Shown one piece after another: positions 30,646-36,423 of a stretch of DNA of 36,423 nt. Within the stretch, counting starts at the first letter, position 1; the number at the start of each line of letters is the position of its first letter. A program made the translations under genes and the position numbers. Under the pieces are notes generated by a model. It made no database searches. It was not told the origin of the DNA and saw nothing but the letters and a program-made list of their open reading frames with translations. Source of the DNA: Deltaproteobacteria bacterium (GTDB lineage: Bacteria > Desulfobacterota > SM23-61); the NCBI GenBank assembly GCA_016875165.1, contig VGSF01000046.1, forward strand, positions 1-36,423. The letters run 5' to 3'.

Positions 30646-31503
30646 TCATTCCATACGTTCCGCAAGAAAGATCAGGAGTTGCTCGGCGGCAATCCTGCGG
30701 CCCTGGGCGTTCAAATGGCCGCCGTCGTCAGTGTATTCCGGGGCCAAACAGTCGTATTGCTTTCCATCTTTTGCATATGATGCCCGTGACCCATCGGGAC
30801 GCGTAGATTCAATCTTCGCCAGGTCGAAGATTGGCTCTTTGCCCCTGTACGTGCTTCTGAGGAGGTCATTGAATTCGCCCCGCTTTATATTATCCTTGTG
30901 GCCGCCCAGAGGCTTGCCGAGGAGTTTTTTGATCCACGCCTTTATTCCGGTCTGCACCGTTGTCAGAGGAACCGTGATATTCAAGAACATCACATCCGGC
31001 CGGGCTGCTTTCAACCGGGACAGATGCTCCCGGTAATTCCTGAAAAGCTTTTGCACGTCCGTGTCGGCCGTTATATCCAGATAACATAATTTGAAAAAGG
31101 CGATGTCCGTTTTCTCCCCGAGTCCACCGAGAACCAGCGCACTGAAAGCGTCTATTTTACTTTGAGGTTTTGTATTCGAGCCGATCTTCGCATGGAGAAA
31201 CGCCGGATTATTGAAAACCTCCGGCGCTGTGCCTTCGACGATTCTCAAATGAATATACCCATATTCCCCCGCAAGATCCCCCAAACCTGCGATGATGTTG
31301 GCGCCCACCGACTGATGGCCAAAGAAAATCCTTTTGCCTGCAAGCTTTTTCCAGGAAGATGTGTTGACATCCGTCAGTGCAGGAAAGGCAGAACCTTTTT
31401 CTTTCATATCTCCTCCGGGGCAACCGATTATTCCCAGCAGGCCGACCAGGATAAACAGGGCCACTCCCCACCGCGCTAACGTGCAATGCGCTCTCCTGGT
31501 CAT
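30646..31503 (-). CDS. SGNH/GDSL-fold lipoprotein
   Basis: 285 aa. Signal peptide with lipobox LLGIIGC (Cys28). The mature part shows RIFFGHQSVGANIIAGL as a probable block I variant (no classic GDSL serine motif), LCYLDITADTDV, PDVMFLNITVPLTT and a C-terminal DDGGHLNAQGRR carrying the Asp/His type block V. The fold suggests an esterase or acyltransferase acting at the envelope. It starts 3 bases after the stop of the AMP-ligase gene. In dlt-type systems an SGNH protein (DltD) likewise accompanies a ligase and a carrier protein. Confidence 0.72.
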   Translation of the reverse strand: MTRRAHCTLARWGVALFILVGLLGIIGCPGGDMKEKGSAFPALTDVNTSSWKKLAGKRIFFGHQSVGANIIAGLGDLAGEYGYIHLRIVEGTAPEVFNNPAFLHAKIGSNTKPQSKIDAFSALVLGGLGEKTDIAFFKLCYLDITADTDVQKLFRNYREHLSRLKAARPDVMFLNITVPLTTVQTGIKAWIKKLLGKPLGGHKDNIKRGEFNDLLRSTYRGKEPIFDLAKIESTRPDGSRASYAKDGKQYDCLAPEYTDDGGHLNAQGRRIAAEQLLIFLAERME

Positions 31504-31506
31504 CGT

Positions 31507-33108
31507 CTACCCACCCTCGCCCGAGGGATCGATCCCGGTTACACAGTTCCGACTGAGTTTGCTTTTGTCAATTTTCCCGTGGGCGGATTTGGGCAGCGCA
31601 GGCAGGAACTCCACGTATTTGGGCACCATAAAGGGCTCGAGATGATTCCGGCAATGTTTCAGTATCTCCTTTTCCGCCAACCGGACACTTTTCATGGGAA
31701 TAATGAAGGCTTTGATGGCCTGGCCAGCAACCTCATCCGGCACACCAATGACAGCCGCCTCCGATACTTCGGGCATTTTACACAACACGTTTTCGATCTC
31801 CTTGGGGCTTACCCGTTCACCCATGGTTTTGATAAGGTCATCTTTTCGTCCCACGAAGTACAGAAAACCTTCTTCGTCCTTCCGGAACAGATCTCCCGAA
31901 TAGAGCAGTATTTCCCCGGGCTTCTTTCCCGGCCGAAAGGTGCGCGCGGTATCCTCGGGGGCATTCCAGTAACCCTGCATCACATTTGGTCCCCTTATGA
32001 CGAGCTCGCCAACCTTGCCCGGACCCAATTCTTGGCCCTCTCCATCGACGATGAAAACTTCTGTATTGGGCATGGGTATGCCCACGGATTCGGGCCTCCG
32101 ATCCAGCTGATCGGGAGGCAGGTAGGAAACGCGCTTGCATTCCGTCAAACCGAACATGGAGTATATTTTTGCATGGGGGAACAGCGTCCTGAGCTTGCGG
32201 ATATGCTCGACGGGTAAGGCAGCGGCTGTATTTGTCACATAGCGGAGGAAACTGAAATCGGATCGGTTGAGGTTCTCCATCCGGAGTAGAATCGCAGCCA
32301 TGCTGGGCACGATAGGGAAACCCGTTACCCGCTCTTCAACCAGCCGTTCGACAGTGCGGAACGGGTAGGCGAACGATTTCTCGAGAATCACGGTCCCGCC
32401 GAAGTAAAACGCCATCAACACCTGGTAGAGGCCATAGTCGAAGGAGAGAGGCAGCACATCGAGGACGATATCCTCTTCAACGTTTTCAAGATACGTGGTG
32501 ATGCTTTCCACCGCTGCAACCACATTGTGATGGGCGGACATCACCCCTTTGGGTTCTCCGGTCGATCCTGAGGTATAGATGAGAGCGGCGAGGTCGGAGT
32601 CGGTGTCCGCTGCCGGCAGAACCGTCGGGCTGCCGTGCTCGAGCAGGGAGGACCAGGAAACAACAGCCCTCGATTGTGTTTGAGGTATGGCCATGAAACG
32701 GCGCTGGTCTTCGTGTTCTTCATAGCACAGAATTATATGTTCGAGTTCAGGGAGTTCGGGCAATGCCTCTTTTAATATGCGAGCCTTGTTGGTCTGAGTG
32801 ATCACCGCCCGGGCACCCGAATCCCTGAGAATGAGATTGAGCTTCCCGGCTTTCAATGTCGGGTTGAGTACCATGAAAACGGCGCCGGCCTTCATGGCGC
32901 CGAAGATTGAAACCACGGATTCAAACGAATTGTCGAGAAAGATGGCCACCCGGTCCTGCCGTTTCACGTTCATCTCCACCAGCGACGCGGCCAGCCCGTC
33001 TGCGGCGTTGTTGATTTCTTCGTAGGTCCAGCGCTGCTCGCCGCATACCAGCGCTACTTTTCGGGGCAAACGCTCAGAGGACCTTTCCAGGAAATGATTG
33101 ACCCGCAT
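31507..33108 (-). CDS. AMP-forming acyl/aminoacyl ligase (ANL superfamily)
   Basis: 533 aa from ATG (a GTG two codons earlier is also possible; GGTGAGG precedes both). It has all the core motifs: A3 LIYTSGSTGEPKGV, A5 IYSMFGLTEC, A7 YSGDLFRKDEEGFLYFVGRKDDLIK with the hinge Asp, A8 region GERVSPKEIENVL, and A10 PKSAHGKIDKSKL with the catalytic Lys. It adenylates a carboxylate and transfers it to a thiol; with an ACP gene two genes upstream, the acceptor is probably that carrier. The substrate cannot be told from the sequence. Related ligases occur in exosortase-linked polysaccharide clusters, another possible setting. Confidence 0.9.
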   Translation of the reverse strand: MRVNHFLERSSERLPRKVALVCGEQRWTYEEINNAADGLAASLVEMNVKRQDRVAIFLDNSFESVVSIFGAMKAGAVFMVLNPTLKAGKLNLILRDSGARAVITQTNKARILKEALPELPELEHIILCYEEHEDQRRFMAIPQTQSRAVVSWSSLLEHGSPTVLPAADTDSDLAALIYTSGSTGEPKGVMSAHHNVVAAVESITTYLENVEEDIVLDVLPLSFDYGLYQVLMAFYFGGTVILEKSFAYPFRTVERLVEERVTGFPIVPSMAAILLRMENLNRSDFSFLRYVTNTAAALPVEHIRKLRTLFPHAKIYSMFGLTECKRVSYLPPDQLDRRPESVGIPMPNTEVFIVDGEGQELGPGKVGELVIRGPNVMQGYWNAPEDTARTFRPGKKPGEILLYSGDLFRKDEEGFLYFVGRKDDLIKTMGERVSPKEIENVLCKMPEVSEAAVIGVPDEVAGQAIKAFIIPMKSVRLAEKEILKHCRNHLEPFMVPKYVEFLPALPKSAHGKIDKSKLSRNCVTGIDPSGEGG

Positions 33109-33169
33109 GATCACCTCACCAGTTCATTGATTCTACGGAGCTTGCCCTTCGGGGGCTTGCAGATAGAAT

Positions 33170-34138
33170 TCAGGCTTCCAGGGTCGGCGGCGTACTCCGG
33201 AGGTGCCAGGTTGCTTGTTCCTTGGCCCTGAAGTCCTTGAATACTCTTTCGATCTCCTCTTTCTTTAAACATAACTCCCTAACAATCTGATCCACGGGCA
33301 CAGCATGTTCGTACCCGTAGAGGAGAAGATCCAACAGATTGTAATCGAGACAGAAATAGAATTCCTTGTCCGTGACCGGCAGGCTGTAGGTGTCCGGACT
33401 GGGTGCGCGGTGAATGATCTCTTCGATGACGCCCAGAGAATTCGCCAATTGATATACCTGCGTTTTATAAAGATGGGCCAACGGCTCGATGTCCACCCCG
33501 CCGTCGCCGAATTTTACGAAAAAGCCCTGTGCGGTCTCCGACCTGTTCGTCGTGCCGGCTACGAGGTATTTTTCCCTTTCTGCATAGTGATAGAGAAGCA
33601 CCATTCTCACTCTCTGTTTCACGTTCTGGCAGGCGGAGACCTGCTGCCACCGGGAGCTTGAGATCCTTTTTTTCTGTCTTTTTCCTGCCGGGTCTTCCAT
33701 GGTGATGGAGTAGTAATTCAAGCGATCTTGTTCCAGGAGATTCTGGGGCAGGGTGACATGAAACCTGCATGCATCATTGAATTCGGGGAAGATCTCTTTA
33801 ATAACTGCATTCCGGCGCTCGTAAATGCCAAAGGAACCCAGGTAAGCTGTAATGTCTTCTTTGATCGTCCTGATGCCGAGCCGCTCTGCCTCCTTACGGC
33901 CGTACTCCAGGCTGATGGGATTCGATTCCTTCTCCGGAAGAAGCACCCCAAGCACCCTGTCCTTTCCCAGGGCGCGGACACATAATGCGGCCGTAACAGC
34001 GGAATCTATACCTCCACTCAAACCGACCACGGCTCCTCTCCTTTTGAAGCTTCCGTGTGTCATGCGGTGTATGAATTCGGTAATCCTGAAAATTTCCCGT
34101 GCAGGATCGATGTTTAGCACTGTCGTGGAAAAAGTCAT
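33170..34138 (-). CDS. NadE-like ammonia-dependent PP-loop synthetase
   Basis: 322 aa from the ATG after ACAGGAAAACTGAT. It has the N-type ATP pyrophosphatase loop GLSGGIDSAVTA (41-46), NVKQRVRMVLLYHYAEREKYLVAGTTNRSETAQGFFVKFGDGGVDIEPLAHLYKTQV and a downstream LPVTDKEFYF block, all typical of NAD synthase. There is no glutaminase domain, so ammonia is the direct donor. It could be a real NAD synthetase, but the gene starts 1 base after the ACP stop and lies between an ACP and a ligase. A role in amidating a pathway intermediate is therefore plausible. A 61-base gap with no feature separates it from the ligase gene. Confidence 0.87.
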   Translation of the reverse strand: MTFSTTVLNIDPAREIFRITEFIHRMTHGSFKRRGAVVGLSGGIDSAVTAALCVRALGKDRVLGVLLPEKESNPISLEYGRKEAERLGIRTIKEDITAYLGSFGIYERRNAVIKEIFPEFNDACRFHVTLPQNLLEQDRLNYYSITMEDPAGKRQKKRISSSRWQQVSACQNVKQRVRMVLLYHYAEREKYLVAGTTNRSETAQGFFVKFGDGGVDIEPLAHLYKTQVYQLANSLGVIEEIIHRAPSPDTYSLPVTDKEFYFCLDYNLLDLLLYGYEHAVPVDQIVRELCLKKEEIERVFKDFRAKEQATWHLRSTPPTLEA

Positions 34139-34139
34139 A

Positions 34140-34385
34140 TCAGTTTTCCTGTTTTTTCTCGATGTACCGCGCAATCCGGGCGATGGAGTCCAGGTTTTCG
34201 GGGACGAGATCCTCGTCCTCGACCACAATGCCGAACGTTTCTTCGATAAAGGAAACGAGCTCGAGAACACCTGTGGAATCCATGACGCCGCTCTCGAGAA
34301 ATGAAGTATCTTCCTTAAGATTGCCAGTATCCTCGAAGAGGAAGTTTTCGATGATGAACTTTCGGATCACAGTGGCGATGTTCAT
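34140..34385 (-). CDS. Acyl carrier protein
   Basis: 81 aa, acidic and helical. The phosphopantetheine site is Ser37 in GVMDSTGVLEL, a DST form of the usual DSL. It closes with EDEDLVPENLDSIARIARYIEKK, as PP-binding domains do. It starts in an ATGA overlap with the PP-loop gene before it and ends one base before the NadE-like gene. It is not near fab genes, so it is a dedicated carrier and not the fatty-acid ACP. The holo-ACP synthase must be elsewhere. Confidence 0.92.
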   Translation of the reverse strand: MNIATVIRKFIIENFLFEDTGNLKEDTSFLESGVMDSTGVLELVSFIEETFGIVVEDEDLVPENLDSIARIARYIEKKQEN

Positions 34386-35428
34386 TTCCCTGCTCCTTTA
34401 CAAAAGGATCGCGATTCGGCTCCAGCTTCCAGTTTTTTCTTTATGTAATCGAGATGAGCGGCATCAGGCCGGGATGAGAGACGCTCCAGGCCTTCTGATC
34501 TGGTCATACATCCTTCTCGTACCAGACCCGCGATCTCAAAGGCGTAGGGATGGAACCTATGTTGTTTTATGTGCATTTCGATGGCGAAGTCGTTTAAAAG
34601 ACAGTTGGATGAATTCGACCCCGTATCCTCGGGAGGGATCCAGCCCAGCGTGCCGACAGCATCGAGGATGGTTTCCTCGCTATAGTCCAGAAACGCAAGG
34701 GGGTGAATGATGTAGGGGAAACGGTCGCTTTCCCGCGACGGATCGGTTTTGAAATGGTGATCTTTTAGAAGATACGCAGAAAGACGGTCTCCGATTAATT
34801 TTTCGAACGAAACGCTTACAGCTTCTTGCATTTTTCGGAGCATCGCCGCGTTCGTTTTGAAAACGGAGGATCGCAGAGGGGCCTGACCGGGAGACCAACC
34901 GTAAAAGATCATCGGCACCCGCATCTCGATGGAAATTTTTATGAGCAGGGATTTGACCAGATTCATGCAGGAATTACAGATGGCGCTGGCCCGTTCCAAT
35001 GCCTTGATGGGATAGACATCCATGACCATCGATCTGGAAAAGAGCGTGCGCAGGGTGTCCGTGCCGGGGCGAAAGGCGCAATGGTCTATATCGAGTCGGC
35101 CCGTGACGTTCTGGATGTTTTTCACAGCTTTCGGGGAAACGAATCCGTGATCGACGGTGATGGCAAGGAGCTTTAGGCCGTAGGTTTCCTTCAGCAGCTT
35201 CAGGGTGTACGTCGAGTCCTTTCCCCCACTGTATGCCAGGAGCGCGTCATACGGGTCTTTTCCTTTTAACCGCTGCAGTATCTCCTGGAATTTGGCGTAA
35301 AATCTGTCCCGCTGGTTATCGCGCTTCTCCGTTTTGTCATGCTTTGAGCAATAGGAGCAACGACCCTGATCATCAAATGTGATGCCGGGAAACGTCTCGG
35401 GAAGGACACAGGTTGTGCAGATTTTCAT
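34382..35428 (-). CDS. PP-loop amidotransferase-like enzyme (WbpG/N-acetyl sugar amidotransferase family)
   Basis: 348 aa. The N terminus has the zinc-type pairs C4-x2-C7 and C24-x2-C27 (ICTTCVLPETFPGITFDDQGRCSYC), then SGGKDS (67-72) and a further ICNSCMNL pair (C151, C154). WbpG-type enzymes use ammonia from a HisH/HisF-like partner to turn sugars into amidines for surface polysaccharides. No HisH/HisF pair is in the window. It is the first gene of the six-gene set and overlaps the ACP gene. The substrate may not be a sugar, given the carrier protein next door. Confidence 0.85.
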   Translation of the reverse strand: MKICTTCVLPETFPGITFDDQGRCSYCSKHDKTEKRDNQRDRFYAKFQEILQRLKGKDPYDALLAYSGGKDSTYTLKLLKETYGLKLLAITVDHGFVSPKAVKNIQNVTGRLDIDHCAFRPGTDTLRTLFSRSMVMDVYPIKALERASAICNSCMNLVKSLLIKISIEMRVPMIFYGWSPGQAPLRSSVFKTNAAMLRKMQEAVSVSFEKLIGDRLSAYLLKDHHFKTDPSRESDRFPYIIHPLAFLDYSEETILDAVGTLGWIPPEDTGSNSSNCLLNDFAIEMHIKQHRFHPYAFEIAGLVREGCMTRSEGLERLSSRPDAAHLDYIKKKLEAGAESRSFCKGAGK

Positions 35429-35574
35429 GTGTGCCTAAAGATAATGAGATTCCGTTCAATGCTGACAGGAGCGACAATCGAAGGAACGACTGGATCCATA
35501 CGAGCTGATGCCCAGTTGTCTTTCACCAGGGTGATATTGACTATAGTCCTTTTTTAGGGAAAAAGTAATCATGA

Positions 35575-36258
35575 CTAATCCGAATGGATAACCTTTTGGG
35601 GCTTTTTTAGCTGGGCGATGATATTCGTTCGGAGCATTCTCAATCTCCTTCCCATTAATATCCTGATCCATATGAGTTCGATTAGAACAAGAGGTGGAAT
35701 CATCGCAAATTCCGCACTGCTGAGAATCATCCTAATTTTTTCGACTCTAAATCCACCTTTTTGTGCCAACTTCTCGATTCTTGATTTTGAATTCATTTTA
35801 TAATATGTCGGAAAGACATCCTCCTTTTTACGGTTCTCTAATAAATAAGCTAATCGGGCCTTTATGACATTGGGCATCAACCTTGCTATGATGGTGGTAT
35901 AACCAAAGATATTGGGTGTATGAAATATCAATCTTCCTCTTGGTTTAAGGACTCGATATATTTCAGCCAATTGAATTTCTGGATATTGCAGATGTTCAAA
36001 AACCATATTCGCTGTAATAACATCAAAGGAATCGTTGGCAAAAGGAATGACACATATATCACCTCTGATGCGATTTTTAATCGTCCGGTGATTTCGAAGA
36101 GAATTCAAATCCGCATCCAACCCTGCGACCACCTTACATTTTTGCATTAATTTTTTCTCTTCTCGATAACGCCAGGGGGGTAACAACTGGTGTCCACAGC
36201 CGAGGTCCAACCATGTATCACTCTCGATGCAGTAAGATTTAATTATATCTTCATAACA
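35575..36258 (-). pseudogene. Class I SAM-dependent methyltransferase, 5' end cut by an insertion sequence
   Basis: The frame reads WLDLGCGHQ (motif I), VVAGLDADLNSL, GDICVIPFANDSFDVITANMVFEHLQ (motifs II-III) and EIYRVLKPRGRLIFHTPN, so it is a methyltransferase of the kind found in surface-polysaccharide clusters. The first usable start is a TTG at 36210, right at motif I, which would leave no N-terminal cap. The frame is open upstream to 36258 and then meets a TAG in the insertion-sequence end, so the true N terminus has been lost. The C terminus has a hydrophobic segment (FAMIPPLVLIELIWIRILM). It is clearly more AT-rich than the genes downstream. Between it and the PP-loop gene (35429-35574) I see no supported gene. 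Confidence 0.75.
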
Positions 36259-36423
36259 CTACTGTCCAAATAAAAATTTTAACATAACATAAAACGCTAT
36301 GACTTCATTGGATAATTGCAATATTTTGTACGGGAACGATTTGAATTTTGAAAAAGGCTATACTCCCCTAAAAAAGGAGGTGGCCAATGAATCGAGGTCG
36401 TACAATCTTCGCACAAGCCATGC
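36257..36423 (+). mobile_element. Left end of an IS4-type insertion sequence (cut by window edge)
   Basis: A probable terminal repeat beginning CACTACTGTCC lies where the methyltransferase frame breaks. It is followed by ~120 AT-rich non-coding bases, then a strong ribosome-binding site and the start of a transposase. The right end and any target duplication are outside the window, so the exact left boundary (within a few bases of 36257) is an estimate. Confidence 0.65.
36387..36423 (+). CDS. N-terminal fragment of IS4-family transposase
   Basis: ATG after AAAAAAGGAGGTGGCCA, reading MNRGRTIFAQAM up to the window edge. This matches the opening of IS4-family transposases with a DUF4372 N-terminal domain ('MN(K/Q)G(K/R)T(L/I)FAQ(L/V)M'). 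Only 12 codons are visible, so the call rests on that motif, the strong ribosome-binding site and the broken gene next to it. Confidence 0.65.
   Translation, partial: MNRGRTIFAQAM

Noticed and set aside
30646..34385. A true dlt (D-alanylation) operon
   Set aside because: Ligase, carrier and SGNH protein are present, but there is no MBOAT (DltB), and the two PP-loop enzymes and the acetyltransferase are not part of dlt.
35456..35671. 71-codon open frame between the methyltransferase and the PP-loop gene
   Set aside because: Overlaps the methyltransferase in another frame and has no ribosome-binding site; a 38-codon ATG form from 35571 also lacks one.
1..36423. CRISPR array
   Set aside because: The repeats are few, dispersed, palindromic and flanked by target duplications; none has regular spacers.

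Overview
The window looks like a chromosome segment of an anaerobic, sulfur-metabolising diderm of the old 'Deltaproteobacteria' (Desulfobacterota-like). The evidence is an outer-membrane LPS transport lipoprotein (LptE), a type IV pilus secretin operon, Feo-type ferrous iron uptake, a sulfide-dependent homocysteine synthase (HcyBio) under a SAM-I riboswitch, a two-CW protein and a DRG-like TGS GTPase. The phylum is inferred from gene families, not from a marker tree. No rRNA, tRNA or CRISPR array was seen.

Layout. (1) 0.4-7.8 kb, minus strand: leuS, a 918-aa lipoprotein with a beta-helix, an LPP20-like protein and lptE. (2) 8.4-15.0 kb, minus: a small XRE regulator, a FlgO/CsgG-like envelope protein and pilM-N-O-P-Q, closed by a clear terminator. 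(3) 15.4-19.4 kb, minus: ftsB, then fur-feoB-Cys-rich protein-dtxR/feoA, whose genes overlap and which is preceded by a promoter containing a Fur box. (4) 19.6-22.5 kb, minus: cysK-larE-thiW-P-loop NTPase from a perfect sigma-70 consensus promoter. (5) 22.7-26.5 kb: nth and a metallo-beta-lactamase hydrolase (plus), a nitroreductase (minus), a two-CW protein and a TGS GTPase (plus). (6) 26.6-28.2 kb, minus: promoter, SAM-I riboswitch, terminator, an unannotated 41-codon ORF with a strong ribosome-binding site, and hcyBio. (7) 28.5-29.7 kb, minus: an Rrf2 regulator and an HMA metallochaperone. (8) 30.0-36.2 kb, minus: a PP-loop amidotransferase-like enzyme, an acyl carrier protein, a NadE-like synthetase, an AMP-forming ligase, an SGNH lipoprotein and a serine-acetyltransferase-like enzyme. 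This looks like an activation/carrier/transfer pathway, probably for a cell-surface product. It lies downstream of a methyltransferase gene cut at its 5' end by an insertion sequence that runs off the right edge.

The most unusual property is the density of small non-coding mobile elements, in at least four families. Family A (five copies, 123-277 bp) is a long imperfect palindrome with GTAWC-type ends; all five copies are flanked by perfect or near-perfect 8-bp direct repeats. Family B has GATGGCTTCGTAAAAAGTC-type ends, two copies with perfect 6-bp duplications. Family C has GAGCCTCTTGCAAAAGT ends. A relative of A with 22-bp inverted ends lies at 29.1-29.4 kb. Seven of these copies end at or within about 30 bp of a stop codon, and the A-type copies all have the same orientation relative to the gene. 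One B copy sits in frame in the start region of lptE. One C copy sits in the fur-feoB leader, where its terminal repeat carries the fur Shine-Dalgarno.
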